Assembly: GCA_019918135.1 (NCBI GenBank)
Contig: WBZZ01002516.1
Span: forward strand, 58,501-122,500
Length of the DNA: 64,000 bases
Reading direction: 5' to 3'
Source: Paulinella micropora
Lineage: Eukaryota > Cercozoa > Imbricatea > Euglyphida > Paulinellidae
In this document: positions 1-9,268 of the stretch, piece by piece
Numbering within the stretch: the stretch's first letter is position 1
Layout: each line of letters begins with the position of its first letter
Translations under genes and position numbers: made by a program
Notes under the pieces: model-generated
Databases searched by the model: none
Told to the model about the DNA's origin: nothing
Seen by the model: the letters and a program-made list of their open reading frames with translations, nothing else

Positions 1-10
1 TAGCTATATT

Positions 11-505
11 TCAAAACTTTAAAAATATCTTTGAAACATCATTACTTTCTTTTTTTGACTTCTCTGGTTGTCCCGCATAAACATTGACATTAACACGGCC
101 AGTCTTCTTACCTTTACCTTTCTTAGGCTGTTCCTCTTCCTCACTCTCGCTTTCGCTTTCACTCTCTTCTTCCACTTTCTTTTTTACCGCTTTCTTCTTC
201 TTCTGTTTAGTCTTTAATTTCATACCCGCAACTCGTTGGGCAATTAGGTCAGCAAAGTCCTGTTCAACCTCTTCTTCCGAGCTACTTTCCTCACTTTTCT
301 CGCCATCTCTGCCATTAATGAGGTCCTTCGCCAACTGTTTCTTGGCCGTATGTTCCATCTTTTCATCATTAGTCATTTCTTTCGCATTCTTAGCCTCTTC
401 CTCCGCTAGTAATTCCCTCGCCTTCTCTATCTTTCTCTGCTTAGCCTTTTCCTTTCGCCTCGCATTAGCGATTTTAAGATTTTCTACCGAAGATTTACCC
501 GGCAT
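11..505 (-). CDS. Charged coiled-coil protein of the PLV, function unknown
   Basis: A 164-residue protein dominated by Lys, Glu and Ser. The N-terminal half (about residues 8 to 70) is a heptad-like KE-rich stretch that should form a coiled coil. The centre has acidic Ser-Glu runs (about 72 to 85 and 112 to 125) alternating with Lys-rich runs. No catalytic motif or membrane segment is seen. The ATG at 505 gives an upstream stretch of about 90 bases shared divergently with the fibre gene at 596. Composition suggests a nucleic-acid-associated or virion-interior protein, but this is inference. I do not recognise the family. Confidence 0.6.
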   Translation of the reverse strand: MPGKSSVENLKIANARRKEKAKQRKIEKARELLAEEEAKNAKEMTNDEKMEHTAKKQLAKDLINGRDGEKSEESSSEEEVEQDFADLIAQRVAGMKLKTKQKKKKAVKKKVEEESESESESEEEEQPKKGKGKKTGRVNVNVYAGQPEKSKKESNDVSKIFLKF

Positions 506-579
506 ACTGTCTACGACCGTAGGTTGGTACTTGTTTGCTATGGGTTGGTATATTTTCCTAAATATAATATTTTAATTAA

Positions 580-595
580 GATAATATATACAACA
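580..595 (+). promoter_or_regulatory. TATA-like element before the fibre gene
   Basis: The string TAATATATA ends six bases before the ATG at 596. It is the first instance of an AATATATAG-like element repeated before most + strand genes of this virus (see 5597, 6814, 8369, 9225, 10912, 12203 and 13361). Role as a promoter is inferred from position and recurrence. Confidence 0.5.
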
Positions 596-3500
596 ATGGG
601 CAGTCAATATAAGTCGCTCTTAGGATTGAGCGAAATCGCGACAGACAGCCTATCAATCGCAAATTTAGACTTAACGAACACAAACATAGTGGGCTTATAC
701 ACAGATAGGGTGCCAGAAGATGCTGACCCCGTAAATCTTTATTTTACCAACAGCCGATTTGACACACGACTGGCTACCAAAAGCACAACGGACATAAAAG
801 AAGGCACTAATTTATACTATACTGATGGTAGATTTGACACAAGATTTTCAAACAAGTCAATAGATGCTTTAAGTGATGTAGTCATAACAGGCACACCCGC
901 CGATAACCAATTGCTCATTTATAGCACGGGGCAATGGAGAAATGTGGTATCACCCTTTCTGAGATTAGACGGCCTCACTATGATGTTTGGAGATTTGAAT
1001 ATGGGAGGTTTTAATGTAGTAAATGTAAATCTTGTTGACAACATTGATGTTTCCGCCCTTGATGCTTCCGTTGTTAAAATAACAGGCAACCAAACAATAA
1101 CAGGAGCAAAGAATTTTTCCACAAATAGACTGAGAGTGAGTGGCAATACGGCACCAACTTCTGGGGCGGGTATAGAATTAGCATACGACAGCGATGTCAA
1201 AGCTGGTATATTAACTTCAATTGATAGAGATACAGTCGCATATAAACCATTTATATTTGGAGGTGAGGCATTTTATTTTGGCGGAGGGTCGGGCGATATA
1301 TTCACCATTTCAAATACGGAAGTAAAGTCAATGAAACCGCTAAATATGGGAGGATTTGAAATTACAAATGTAGGTAATGTTGATGGTATACTATTGATGT
1401 TTCGGCTCTTGACACGAATGTCGTTAAACTAACAGGAGACCAAACCATAACAGGAAACAAAACATTTACTACTTATGTGGGTGTAAAAGACTCAAATCCA
1501 TCAAACACTGGCAAGTTATTCTTTAATTACAACAATAATATGGGCTCTATCTATTCGTCGGAGGCAGGTGGAGCAACGGGCTATCCATTATCTTTTGTAG
1601 GCTCGTCCATACTTTTTGCTCCAACAACAGGAGGTGGAATGACATTGACAAATAATGTTTTAAATTTTAACAGCACAACAGCAATCAGCGGACTGCCCGC
1701 ACCATTCTATGACGGCGATGCTTCAACAAAAGCATATACCGATACGAAACTAGCAAAGGACGGAACAACGGCTATGACGGGCAGTTTAAATATGGGAGGA
1801 TTTTCAATAACAAATGTTAATCTTGTTGACGGTATTGATGTATCCACCCTTGATACCGCAGTCGTCAAACTAACAGGAGACCAAACCATAGCTGGTATTA
1901 AGACATTTAGCAGTATAATAAATGCGAGTGCGGGGATTGATATGAAAAGCCAAAGCATAACAAATGTTAATCTTGTTGATGGTATTGATGTTTCTGCCCT
2001 TGATACTTCTGTCGTTAAACTAACAGGAGACCAAACCATAGCAGGGAATAAAAAATTTACATCAACAATAGAAGTGCGGGGGGCCACAGCTCCAACCATT
2101 TTTGATGGTATCGGTATTGCCTTTGATACAGCGACAAATATAGGAGAGATTGTGGCACAAAAAATAGCAACCGCGGCCTATTATCCGATACAAATAACGG
2201 GTTCGTATGTTGATTTATATGCGGGTGATAATGTAATCGCGACAGCAACGGGCACGACACTATCTTTAAACAACAGAAAAATTACAAATTTGGCCACACC
2301 AACAGCAACAACGGACGGAGCGACAAAAGGGTATGCGGATACATTAGACGGCCAAAATGTGAAACTAACAGGAAACCAAACCATAGCAGGAATTAAGACA
2401 TATAGCAGTGGTGTTGAAATTACTGGAAATTCAATCAATGCGACAACAAAAGGAACATTTATCGTTTTCAATTCTACCAGTAATATCGGGTCAATTGCTA
2501 GTTTGGATATGAAAACTGCGACATATTACAACTTTGAAATTTCTGCCAAAAAAATAAGTTTCATTATTGACGGGACAATCGTCGGTTGGGTAAATGCTTC
2601 GGGGCTAGATTGTAATAGTAGCAAAATAGCCAACCTTGGAACTCCGACATTATCAACGGACGGAGCAACAAAAGGATATGCGGACACATTGGACGGGCAA
2701 AATGTAAAACTAACAGGCGACCAAACCATAACAGGAATTAAGATATTTAATGGAACAAGAAATGATGTAAAAGCACTGACCTTATTAAGCCAAGCCGATT
2801 TTAATAATGTTGATATCATTAATGGAGGAAATATAACATATAATGGGGCGAGGATATTAAACCAAAACGGAGGAGATATATTCTTTTCACAGACAACGGG
2901 TGATTATCAGTATTTCTTATTTACTCTAAATACTGCTTCAAGTGGAACCACGAACCAACGAGGCTACCTATTTACGAATGTAGCATCTGATGTAAAAGGG
3001 GCGGGACTTTATATTTCAAAACTCTTGGATAATAAAAGTGCTTCGTCTGACATTGTCCGTTTTAACAATGCTGGCGGTATGCGGTTTTATGGAGCCTTAG
3101 ATATGAACTCAAACAATATAACAAATGGAGGAACAATAACTGGAACTACAATTACTTCAACCGCGGGTATATCAACAACAACAGCAACCGCGAGTGGATT
3201 AATAACGGCAAATGCGGGTATATCAACAACTACGATCACAGCGAGTGGCCTACTAACAGCGACAGGAGGTTCAAGCATAGTTATACAAGGAAATACTAAT
3301 GGTGGTAATACGAGAGGAATATTTTTGTGGGACACTGGCAATACAAATTATGGTATTTATATGGCTTCAAATGGAGGAGGTGCAAATACCAGAAGTCTAG
3401 CGGGAGGGTCTGCGGTTGCAGGCAACGATTTCACTTCTTTTGCTGTTAGATTTAGAGTGAGCAATGCTTCAACCGACGGATTTATATGGGAGAACTCTTC

Positions 3501-4560
3501 CGAACAATTGTTAATGTCATTAAACGGGGCAAACGGCACTTTATGGACAAAAGGGTTAATAACGGCTAGTGCGGGTGTATCAACAACAACATTAACAACG
3601 AGCGATAAAATAACAACAGCACTAGGTAAGCCGATAATCATAGGCAACTCAACAAAGGGAGTGGGATCAACAGGTGGTTTAGAAATATACGGGACGGCGA
3701 GTAATGTCGCAGGAGCACACATACAGGCAATAACAACGGCGGATGCTTATCCAACATTTCAATTATTGAATTGGGCACACGACAATGTTAATTTAAGTTT
3801 TGATGCTTATTTTGATGGCACGAACTGGAAATCAAGCCACAGCGGTTCAAACTTTCTAATTCAAAAAGGTGGAAAACTCGCTTTTTATTATAATTCAGGA
3901 ACAGCGGTTGGAAACAATATATCTTACACTGAGGCGATTAATATTAATACGTCGGGAGAGTTAGTTTTACCAACAACTTCTAGCGGTAATTTATTAATAC
4001 GAAAAAGACCCGCTTCTACAAACGACCCGCAACTATTTTTTAAATCGGGAGGATATACGAATTATGGTGTAATTGTTTCTTCAACTGGTTTGCTTCATGC
4101 TTGGACTACTTCAAACTCTACCACTGGTGAGCCGTCAGGTAGTTATAATTATATCCCGCTAAATGGTGCTTGGACAAACTCCTCGGACAGGAGGCTAAAA
4201 TCGGATATTAAAACATTAGACTGCGGTGATTGTTGCGATAAACTAATGAAAATAAATTGTTGTTCATATTATTGGAAATCAGATGAGAAGAAAGAAAAAA
4301 AAGGCCACGGATTTATTGCGGACGAAGTCAAAAAAGTATTTCCTGAATTTGTATCTGAAAGTGGAATGAAAACAGAGGATGGAGACTGCTACCTTGAAGG
4401 CATAACATATACAGATTTTATACCTGTATTGGTCAGTGCTTTTCAACATATGGCGGAAAAGGTAGTTAATTTAGAGAAAGAAAATAAAACTTTACTTAAT
4501 ATATTACAAGACCAAACCAACCAATTAGCAGAACTAAGAGCAGCAGTATTCCCTCCGTAA
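596..4560 (+). CDS. Virion fibre with S74 self-cleaving chaperone, frameshifted
   Basis: A fibre of about 1,320 codons. The shaft repeats a module reading NMGGF-ITNV-LVDGIDVSALD-VVKLTG-QTI, near 990-1120, 1340, 1780-1910 and 1935-2055. A related LDGQNVKLTG module recurs near 2340 and 2690. The C-terminus has the peptidase S74 (endosialidase intramolecular chaperone) signature SDRRLKSDI near 4185, then a coiled-coil tail ending NQLAELRAAV. The family trimerises the fibre and then autocleaves. The start is the ATG at 596, supported by the TATA-like element. The frame breaks near 1388-1394: compared with its own paralogous repeats, GGTATTGATG has become GGTATACTATTGATG, a 4-base insertion. The open pieces are 596-1432 and 1477-4560. 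The protein probably mediates host attachment. Confidence 0.85.
1004..2750 (+). repeat. Repeats encoding the fibre shaft
   Basis: In-frame DNA repeats of the shaft module. Identical or near-identical strings such as AACTAACAGGAGACCAAACC recur near 1430, 1868, 2023 and 2710, and AATGTTAATCTTGTTGA recurs near 1815 and 1963. Spacing is irregular because receptor-like insertions of differing length separate the modules. The similarity favours unequal recombination within the gene. Confidence 0.75.
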
Positions 4561-4574
4561 GGACAAGCCCTTAC
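4557..4574 (+). terminator. Hairpin at the fibre stop codon
   Basis: GTAAGG and CCTTAC form a 6-bp stem around ACAAGC, starting at the stop codon. A GGGGC-AA-GCCCC hairpin sits equally close to the stop of the gene at 17636. Palindromic 3' ends are known in several large eukaryotic DNA viruses; the role here is inferred. Confidence 0.4.
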
Positions 4575-4633
4575 AATCCCAATATAGTTTTTGAGATCGT
4601 AAGTGGTTTTTGAAAAAAAAGCACTTACACCCA

Positions 4634-4966
4634 ATGCCTAGATTACACCCACCGCCAATCATAGAGACGGAAGAACTCACACCAGAGTTGAAGAACCGTG
4701 TGCTTGATGTCCAAATTAAGCAGGAAGAAAAAAAATTAGACCACGAATACGAGGACAGCTGGGATTGCTGTTTGACAAAGCGAAAAACCGACAGCCGACT
4801 TATTAAATACTTATTTCAAATGGGTATCATTATCGCCATCATCACCCTTTGTATCGTGAGGCTGTCTGAAAAGAACTTACCGTGCGAGGTTGCCAACACA
4901 TATGTAGGTATTTTAACCTTACTTATCGGAATATGCCTTCCTTCCCCTTCTAGCTCAAAGAAGTAA
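4634..4966 (+). CDS. Small two-segment membrane protein of the PLV
   Basis: About 110 residues from the ATG at 4634. A charged, proline-containing N-terminus (about 1 to 60) is followed by two hydrophobic segments: one around LFQMGIIIAIITLCIV and one around VGILTLLIGICLPSP, next to the C-terminal SSSKK. The arrangement of two helices and a terminal LPSP motif is one I associate with small membrane proteins of PLVs and large algal viruses, probably internal virion membrane or host membrane proteins. A start at the TTG at 4610 is less likely. An imperfect inverted repeat (GTAAGTG 4599-4605, CACTTAC 4622-4628) lies just upstream. The 3' end overlaps the convergent gene at 4955. Confidence 0.6.
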   Translation: MPRLHPPPIIETEELTPELKNRVLDVQIKQEEKKLDHEYEDSWDCCLTKRKTDSRLIKYLFQMGIIIAIITLCIVRLSEKNLPCEVANTYVGILTLLIGICLPSPSSSKK

Positions 4967-5185
4967 GCATTCAGACGAATAGACTTTATACCAAGAGGCA
5001 TCACCAGCACAGATTAGCGGAATAGCTTCATCAAAACTAACACACCGATCACTCATCGGCTTATACACACATCCTTTTTGAATACACCACACACAACTTT
5101 CATTTTTTTTAACACTAATCCGCGAATAGAAATCACAAGCAGTCCGACCTAACACAGAGCACACAAATAATAATATTAATAACAT
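4955..5185 (-). CDS. Small secreted Cys-rich protein
   Basis: A 76-residue protein starting with a clear signal-peptide-like stretch (MLLILLFVCSVLG). It then has a cluster of cysteines in the pattern C-x2-C-x4-C-x8-C, which includes CVWC and recalls PSI/plexin-type Cys-rich modules, although it is too short for a confident match. The ATG at 5185 is preceded on the - strand by a TATAATATATTA stretch shared divergently with the gene at 5222. It overlaps the end of the membrane-protein gene by 12 bases, tail to tail. It would be exported or virion-membrane-associated. Function unknown. Confidence 0.5.
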   Translation of the reverse strand: MLLILLFVCSVLGRTACDFYSRISVKKNESCVWCIQKGCVYKPMSDRCVSFDEAIPLICAGDASWYKVYSSECLLL

Positions 5186-5221
5186 AATATATTATACAAC
5201 ATATAGAAACAAAAATCGCAA

Positions 5222-5593
5222 ATGACGGATTTCAAATACCAAAAGATTATTTTTCTAAGTAATGATTTTCCAGGAGGAGTTAATGGTAGCAAGACATTTG
5301 ACAAAAACATTCAAATGAACTTTACCCCAACAAGAATGAATGTTAAGTTTATCCACTATTATAATGACTTGACTGAAACGAAAACAAAAATCCTTTATAT
5401 GGACCGTATTGGAATTATCGGCACATTCGCAGACAGCACCACGGCAAACATTTCAAATCTCGGTTATAATCTTGGAAATATCGGCTGGACTGATGGGCAA
5501 TACACATTTAAAGTGCTTAAATCAGACAGCGGTAATATTGAGACCGACCAACTAGCTGGAAGAATTGTTATTTGTTTAGAATTTTTTGCTTGA
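5222..5593 (+). CDS. PLV protein of unknown function, probably beta-rich
   Basis: A 123-residue protein without signal peptide or membrane segment, rich in alternating hydrophobic and polar residues and Gly/Asn/Thr. This pattern suits a small beta-sandwich such as a capsid accessory or cement protein. It stands 15 bases before the packaging ATPase and is codirectional, so it probably belongs to the virion module. I do not recognise the family. Confidence 0.55.
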   Translation: MTDFKYQKIIFLSNDFPGGVNGSKTFDKNIQMNFTPTRMNVKFIHYYNDLTETKTKILYMDRIGIIGTFADSTTANISNLGYNLGNIGWTDGQYTFKVLKSDSGNIETDQLAGRIVICLEFFA

Positions 5594-5596
5594 AGA

Positions 5597-5608
5597 AAAT
5601 ATATAGCG
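5597..5608 (+). promoter_or_regulatory. AATATATAG element before the ATPase gene
   Basis: AAATATATAGCG ends directly before the ATG at 5609. It shows the fullest form of the element shared by this virus's genes. Confidence 0.5.
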
Positions 5609-6430
5609 ATGGAAAAAATTAACGATATACGAGTTAGACCAGTCAAGCAAAACGGAGATGGCGATAAGTTGGCAAAAGGATATAAGCTATTTGATGAACC
5701 GTATGCCAATATTTTTCTTCTCGCTCGCAAGAAGAGTGGCAAGACGACCGCACTGTTTGAAATCCTGAAACGAACGACCGACAAAAAAACAAGGATTGTT
5801 ATTATTGCCAGCACAATACACAAGGACCACATCTACAAAGAAATGGTTAAGCACTTCAAAAAGAAGGGAAACCCTATGGCGATATATACATATTTGAAAA
5901 CGGATGGGTATAGTGTGATTGATTACGAGTTAGACAAACTGAATAAACCCGATGAAGAGCAAGAAGGAGAGGTTGTGCGGGACGAGAAAGAAGAACCGAA
6001 GCCCAAGTTTTTATACTTTGGAAAAGAGGAAAAGAAGAAGCAGGAGGGAGGCGAAAAGGTGGAGAGGCCGAGCAAATACATTACACCAGAAGTCGTGTTC
6101 GTGTTAGATGATTTGGGTAGCGGGTTGAGGGATAAATCAGTAAGCGACCTGTTAAAGAAAAACCGCCACTACAAGTCAAAGGTGATTATGAGTTCGCAGT
6201 ATCTTAACGACCTAAAACCTGAGGCAATTAAACAGCTGGACTACCTACTCATTTTTCCTGGTCAGAGTGTTGATAAAATTGAACTCGTGTATAAACATTT
6301 GGACCTTGGATATGACCTTGAATACTTCATTGAAAAATGTCACGAGGCGACCAAAGAGAGATATAACTTTTTGTATGTGGATGCGGTGTCGGACGAGCTG
6401 AGGCAGAATTTTAATAAAAGGTTTTTGTAA
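5609..6430 (+). CDS. A32-like DNA packaging ATPase
   Basis: A 273-residue FtsK/HerA-superfamily ATPase of the A32 type, which pumps viral DNA into preformed capsids. Walker A is seen as ARKKSGKTT (about residues 37 to 45), with Ala replacing the first Gly. Walker B is VVFVLDDLG (about 160 to 168), followed by a sensor-like VIMSSQ (about 190). An insert rich in Lys/Glu (about 110 to 150) is specific to this copy. The C-terminal part ends in the aromatic/basic stretch usual for the family. Length fits PLV and virophage ATPases (about 250 to 300). The reading frame is intact. It is followed by the small basic protein and the protease, the classic morphogenesis cluster. Confidence 0.9.
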   Translation: MEKINDIRVRPVKQNGDGDKLAKGYKLFDEPYANIFLLARKKSGKTTALFEILKRTTDKKTRIVIIASTIHKDHIYKEMVKHFKKKGNPMAIYTYLKTDGYSVIDYELDKLNKPDEEQEGEVVRDEKEEPKPKFLYFGKEEKKKQEGGEKVERPSKYITPEVVFVLDDLGSGLRDKSVSDLLKKNRHYKSKVIMSSQYLNDLKPEAIKQLDYLLIFPGQSVDKIELVYKHLDLGYDLEYFIEKCHEATKERYNFLYVDAVSDELRQNFNKRFL

Positions 6431-6463
6431 TTTGATTTAATTATTTTTTTTTCATATATTATA

Positions 6464-6772
6464 ATGGTCGTGAAAACAACAAGGGTTGAAGTCATTCCAA
6501 CAGTTGGAAAAATAACAAGAAATTCAAGCACAATGGCGGGCGGAAAAAAGAAAACTGGTCGCAAGAAGGGACAAGCTGGCGGTAAAATTAACTGGGCGAA
6601 AGTAGAAAGAACAGCTGGAAATATTGAAAGATGACTGAGAAAGAACAAAGCGATATCAAGAGGAGCTACTTTTTTAAGCGATGTTGGTGTTCCTTATGCG
6701 GACCGTGTAGCGAAGGCGGCGGCTAAACAAGGATACGGCAAGCAGAACGGCCGTGGGGCACTTAAATTTTAA
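6464..6772 (+). pseudogene. Small basic virion-type protein with in-frame TGA
   Basis: A 102-codon frame starts at the ATG at 6464 (after TTCATATATTATA) and runs to TAA at 6770, broken only by a TGA at 6632-6634 (codon 57). The first part is very basic (GGKKKTGRKKGQAGG) with INWAKV. The part after the TGA contains a GVPYA motif and ends GRGALKF. The combination of basic Gly/Lys N-terminus and GVPYA-type C-terminus recalls small virion or core proteins of PLVs and algal viruses, probably DNA-binding. A TGA for TGG or CGA change would explain the stop. The other genes use the standard code, so recoding is less likely than a mutation. Too short for simple gene finding. Confidence 0.6.
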
Positions 6773-6813
6773 AACCCCGCAGATAATATTAAACTAAACT
6801 TTCTATTATTTTT

Positions 6814-6823
6814 TTTATATATA
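6814..6823 (+). promoter_or_regulatory. TATA-like element before the protease gene
   Basis: TTTATATATA directly abuts the ATG at 6824. It is another instance of the recurrent upstream element. Confidence 0.45.
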
Positions 6824-8356
6824 ATGAGAAAAAAACCTAAACAGAGACCGCCGAGGATATACAGAACGAAAGATGGTCGGCCATATATCAAAGTAAAGGG
6901 CAAACGAGCATATCTAAATTTTGGAAAGAAAACGAATGACCTTTCCACACTTCAAATCGTTAAGCTGTTTATGAAATACTTGAATAAAACAAAATCAAAG
7001 AAACTGTGGCCTACACATAAAGACAAACGCACACTGAAAAAAGTTCAAAGCCTGTCGGAGATTGAACAGAACACGAGAACCGCAATTCAAGACCACTTAG
7101 ACAAGCTTAAAAAAGAAAAGTATGAACTCATTGAGGCTATTGATAAAAAGGAAAAGTCGGCACGGGATGACCTACAAGAGGATAAGAAACGGCAGGAAAG
7201 AAAAGACCTCGCCGATGCTAAGGAAAGACAGGAAGAAATAGATAGGGAAATGAAAAAGGAACAACGACTTATCCAGGAACTAAATGCCGAACGACGACAT
7301 AGGCAGGGATTATTGATGGCACCACTAGCACCGCCTATGATAAAACCACCGCCGCCTCCTCCGCCAGGACGGCCGCCACCAAGGAAAAGAAGAGGAGTAA
7401 TTGTCAAAGATAGAGAAGAAGAGGAGAAACACAAGCAAACTAAAAAGGAAAAATTAATTGATAATATGTTCGCTGAGACACTAAAACAGAAACGGAATAA
7501 AGCAGGAAAACCTAATAATGAAATGATTGTTAAAAAACTACGATTTATTGGCCACACTATCCCCGATATTAAACCAGCGAAGGGGGGAAGGATAAATTAC
7601 TCTGAAATGTTGAAAAGATGGCTATATACCAGTCCTATTATAAACGAGGGAATGATGTCGCCAGACCAGGCTTGGGCTTCGTTTGATTTATGGGCAGAAG
7701 GTGCCGTTCAAAAAAGAAAAGATGAAGTAGATAGAGAAGCAAAAGGAGAAAAAAAAGTAGAAGAAAAAGAAGAAGAAGAAAAAGGAGAAGAACAAGGAGT
7801 TGTAGAAGAGCCGAGTGGTAATGATGAAGAGTTGGTGAGCGAAAGTGATGCTCAGTCTGGAATTGGCAAAGGGCTAATGACGAATGAAATAGATGACATA
7901 ATGAAGAAGCACGACTGGTATTTGGGCACGATAGCCAGCGACCAAATCAACACATTAAAACCAGAAAAAAGAAAGAAGTATGGCTTTATTATGAACACAC
8001 AAAAAAGTTCGCAACCAGGTCAGCATTGGATGGCTGTTTGGGTTAGTCTGAATGGCGAAAGGAGTGTTGAAATCTACGACCCGCTGGCCGAATATGAGCC
8101 GACTGAACTTTTCCAGCAACAAATGAAACAGCTGTTAGATAAAAGCCGTCCTGATAGTTATTTATTAATGAAGGTCAATCAAGTCAAGCAACAATCAAAC
8201 ACCTCAGATACTTGCGGATGGCATTCAATGAGATTTCTTTTAGAGCGAGCGAAAGGAACCCGTTTTAAATTTGCTAGCGGATGGACTGATTTAAAAGAAA
8301 AAGAAGCGGAGGAGTTGAAATCACAGAATGGGTATGGTTTTGATACTTTTATTTGA
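6824..8356 (+). CDS. Adenain-like maturation protease with long N-terminal extension
   Basis: A 510-residue protein. Residues 1 to 60 are very basic; about 70 to 160 form a KE-rich coiled coil; about 165 to 190 are Pro-rich; then comes a basic helical part, an acidic linker (about 300 to 345), and a C-terminal papain-like protease of the adenovirus/Ulp1 (C5/C48) fold. Candidate catalytic residues are His in GQHWMAVWV (about 401), Asp or Glu in IYDPLAE (about 418), Gln in the KVNQVKQQ stretch (about 445) and Cys in DTCGWHSMRF (about 464). In the family this enzyme cleaves capsid and core precursors during maturation. The long N-terminus may bind DNA or tether the protease inside the particle (inference). 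The frame is intact. Confidence 0.85.
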   Translation: MRKKPKQRPPRIYRTKDGRPYIKVKGKRAYLNFGKKTNDLSTLQIVKLFMKYLNKTKSKKLWPTHKDKRTLKKVQSLSEIEQNTRTAIQDHLDKLKKEKYELIEAIDKKEKSARDDLQEDKKRQERKDLADAKERQEEIDREMKKEQRLIQELNAERRHRQGLLMAPLAPPMIKPPPPPPPGRPPPRKRRGVIVKDREEEEKHKQTKKEKLIDNMFAETLKQKRNKAGKPNNEMIVKKLRFIGHTIPDIKPAKGGRINYSEMLKRWLYTSPIINEGMMSPDQAWASFDLWAEGAVQKRKDEVDREAKGEKKVEEKEEEEKGEEQGVVEEPSGNDEELVSESDAQSGIGKGLMTNEIDDIMKKHDWYLGTIASDQINTLKPEKRKKYGFIMNTQKSSQPGQHWMAVWVSLNGERSVEIYDPLAEYEPTELFQQQMKQLLDKSRPDSYLLMKVNQVKQQSNTSDTCGWHSMRFLLERAKGTRFKFASGWTDLKEKEAEELKSQNGYGFDTFI

Positions 8357-8368
8357 ATTATTTATCCA

Positions 8369-8378
8369 ATAATATAGG
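8369..8378 (+). promoter_or_regulatory. AATAATATAGG element before the penton gene
   Basis: AATAATATAG lies five bases before the ATG at 8383. This supports that ATG over the upstream in-frame TTG at 8353, which overlaps the protease stop. Confidence 0.45.
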
Positions 8379-8382
8379 AGCG

Positions 8383-9195
8383 ATGGAGTATAAGGGAGGT
8401 AGGAGTAGTGGTATCTATTACATAAACAGCAAAAATAGGATAAACGGCACAGACAGCGACTTTACACACTCTTTGGATTTAAGAGGATTGGACAATCCAA
8501 CACACTGTAAAATTTTACATATCTATGTTCCGAAGTCGTATTACTCTGTGGCAAGTCCTTACAACACTTTTATTCTGAGTGAGGATGGTAATGAGGCGGT
8601 CATTACGATACCCGAAGGCAACTACACAATGAACAACCTAAAAAATAAGCTGGCCGAAGTGCTAACAGCAGAAAGCCCGAACGATTACACATACACAATA
8701 ACAAGCAACAATACAAATACCGAACCCGAAGACGGCAAGCTATTATTTACTGTGGCAGACAACGGAGGAATACAACCGCGGTTTGTGTTTGATGACGAAA
8801 CTCGTATTCACGAAATTATGGGATTTGAACGGTCCTCTACTTATTTCTTTGCTAATAATACACTGAGGTCGCCAAATGTCATAATCTTGACAGGCGAAAA
8901 AACCTTGTATCTCCAAAGCGACCTAGTTGGCGAAGGCGACAATCACGTGCTCCAAGAAATATACACAGCGAACGAAATACCGTTTGGCTCTGTTATCTAC
9001 GACGGCTCGGGCAATGAATACGGCAAAAGACTGTCCGCCAATTCAAACAATGTATTTCGGTTTTACTTAACTGACGAAAACGACCAACCAATAAACTTAA
9101 ACGGGTTGGGTATTGTAATGACTTTGTTAATTTACCGTGAAACGAATTATTTTAGTTTATTTACATCATTCTTCAATCTACTCAAATCTAGGTAA
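8383..9195 (+). CDS. Minor capsid (penton) protein
   Basis: About 270 residues from the ATG at 8383. The N-terminal pattern is typical of PLV, virophage and Polinton penton proteins: a YINSKNRINGT segment, a SDFTHSL stretch, then VPKSYYSV and ITIPEGNYT. These mark the start of a single jelly-roll that occupies the pentameric vertices. The gene lies directly upstream of the major capsid gene, as usual. The C-terminus ends in a hydrophobic strand-rich segment (MTLLIYRE). The frame is intact. Confidence 0.85.
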   Translation: MEYKGGRSSGIYYINSKNRINGTDSDFTHSLDLRGLDNPTHCKILHIYVPKSYYSVASPYNTFILSEDGNEAVITIPEGNYTMNNLKNKLAEVLTAESPNDYTYTITSNNTNTEPEDGKLLFTVADNGGIQPRFVFDDETRIHEIMGFERSSTYFFANNTLRSPNVIILTGEKTLYLQSDLVGEGDNHVLQEIYTANEIPFGSVIYDGSGNEYGKRLSANSNNVFRFYLTDENDQPINLNGLGIVMTLLIYRETNYFSLFTSFFNLLKSR

Positions 9196-9224
9196 TTAAT
9201 TAATTTATTTTTTTTCTCAGATTA

Positions 9225-9268
9225 AAATATATAGTGACCTTTTAAAAATCGTTTTTGAATTCGTAAGT
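9225..9268 (+). promoter_or_regulatory. AATATATAG element and leader of the major capsid gene
   Basis: AAATATATAG at 9225-9234 is followed by an unusually long 34-base leader containing GTTTTTGAATTCGTAAGT before the ATG at 9269. A close relative of this leader (GTTTTTGAGATCGTAAGT) lies at 4588-4604 before the membrane-protein gene. In both places ACTTAC follows downstream and could pair with GTAAGT. Confidence 0.4.

Noticed and set aside
6464-6772. TGA recoding (as Trp) in the virus
   Set aside because: Other viral genes use TGG for Trp and end at normal stops, and another gene has an in-frame TAA, so nonsense mutation is simpler.
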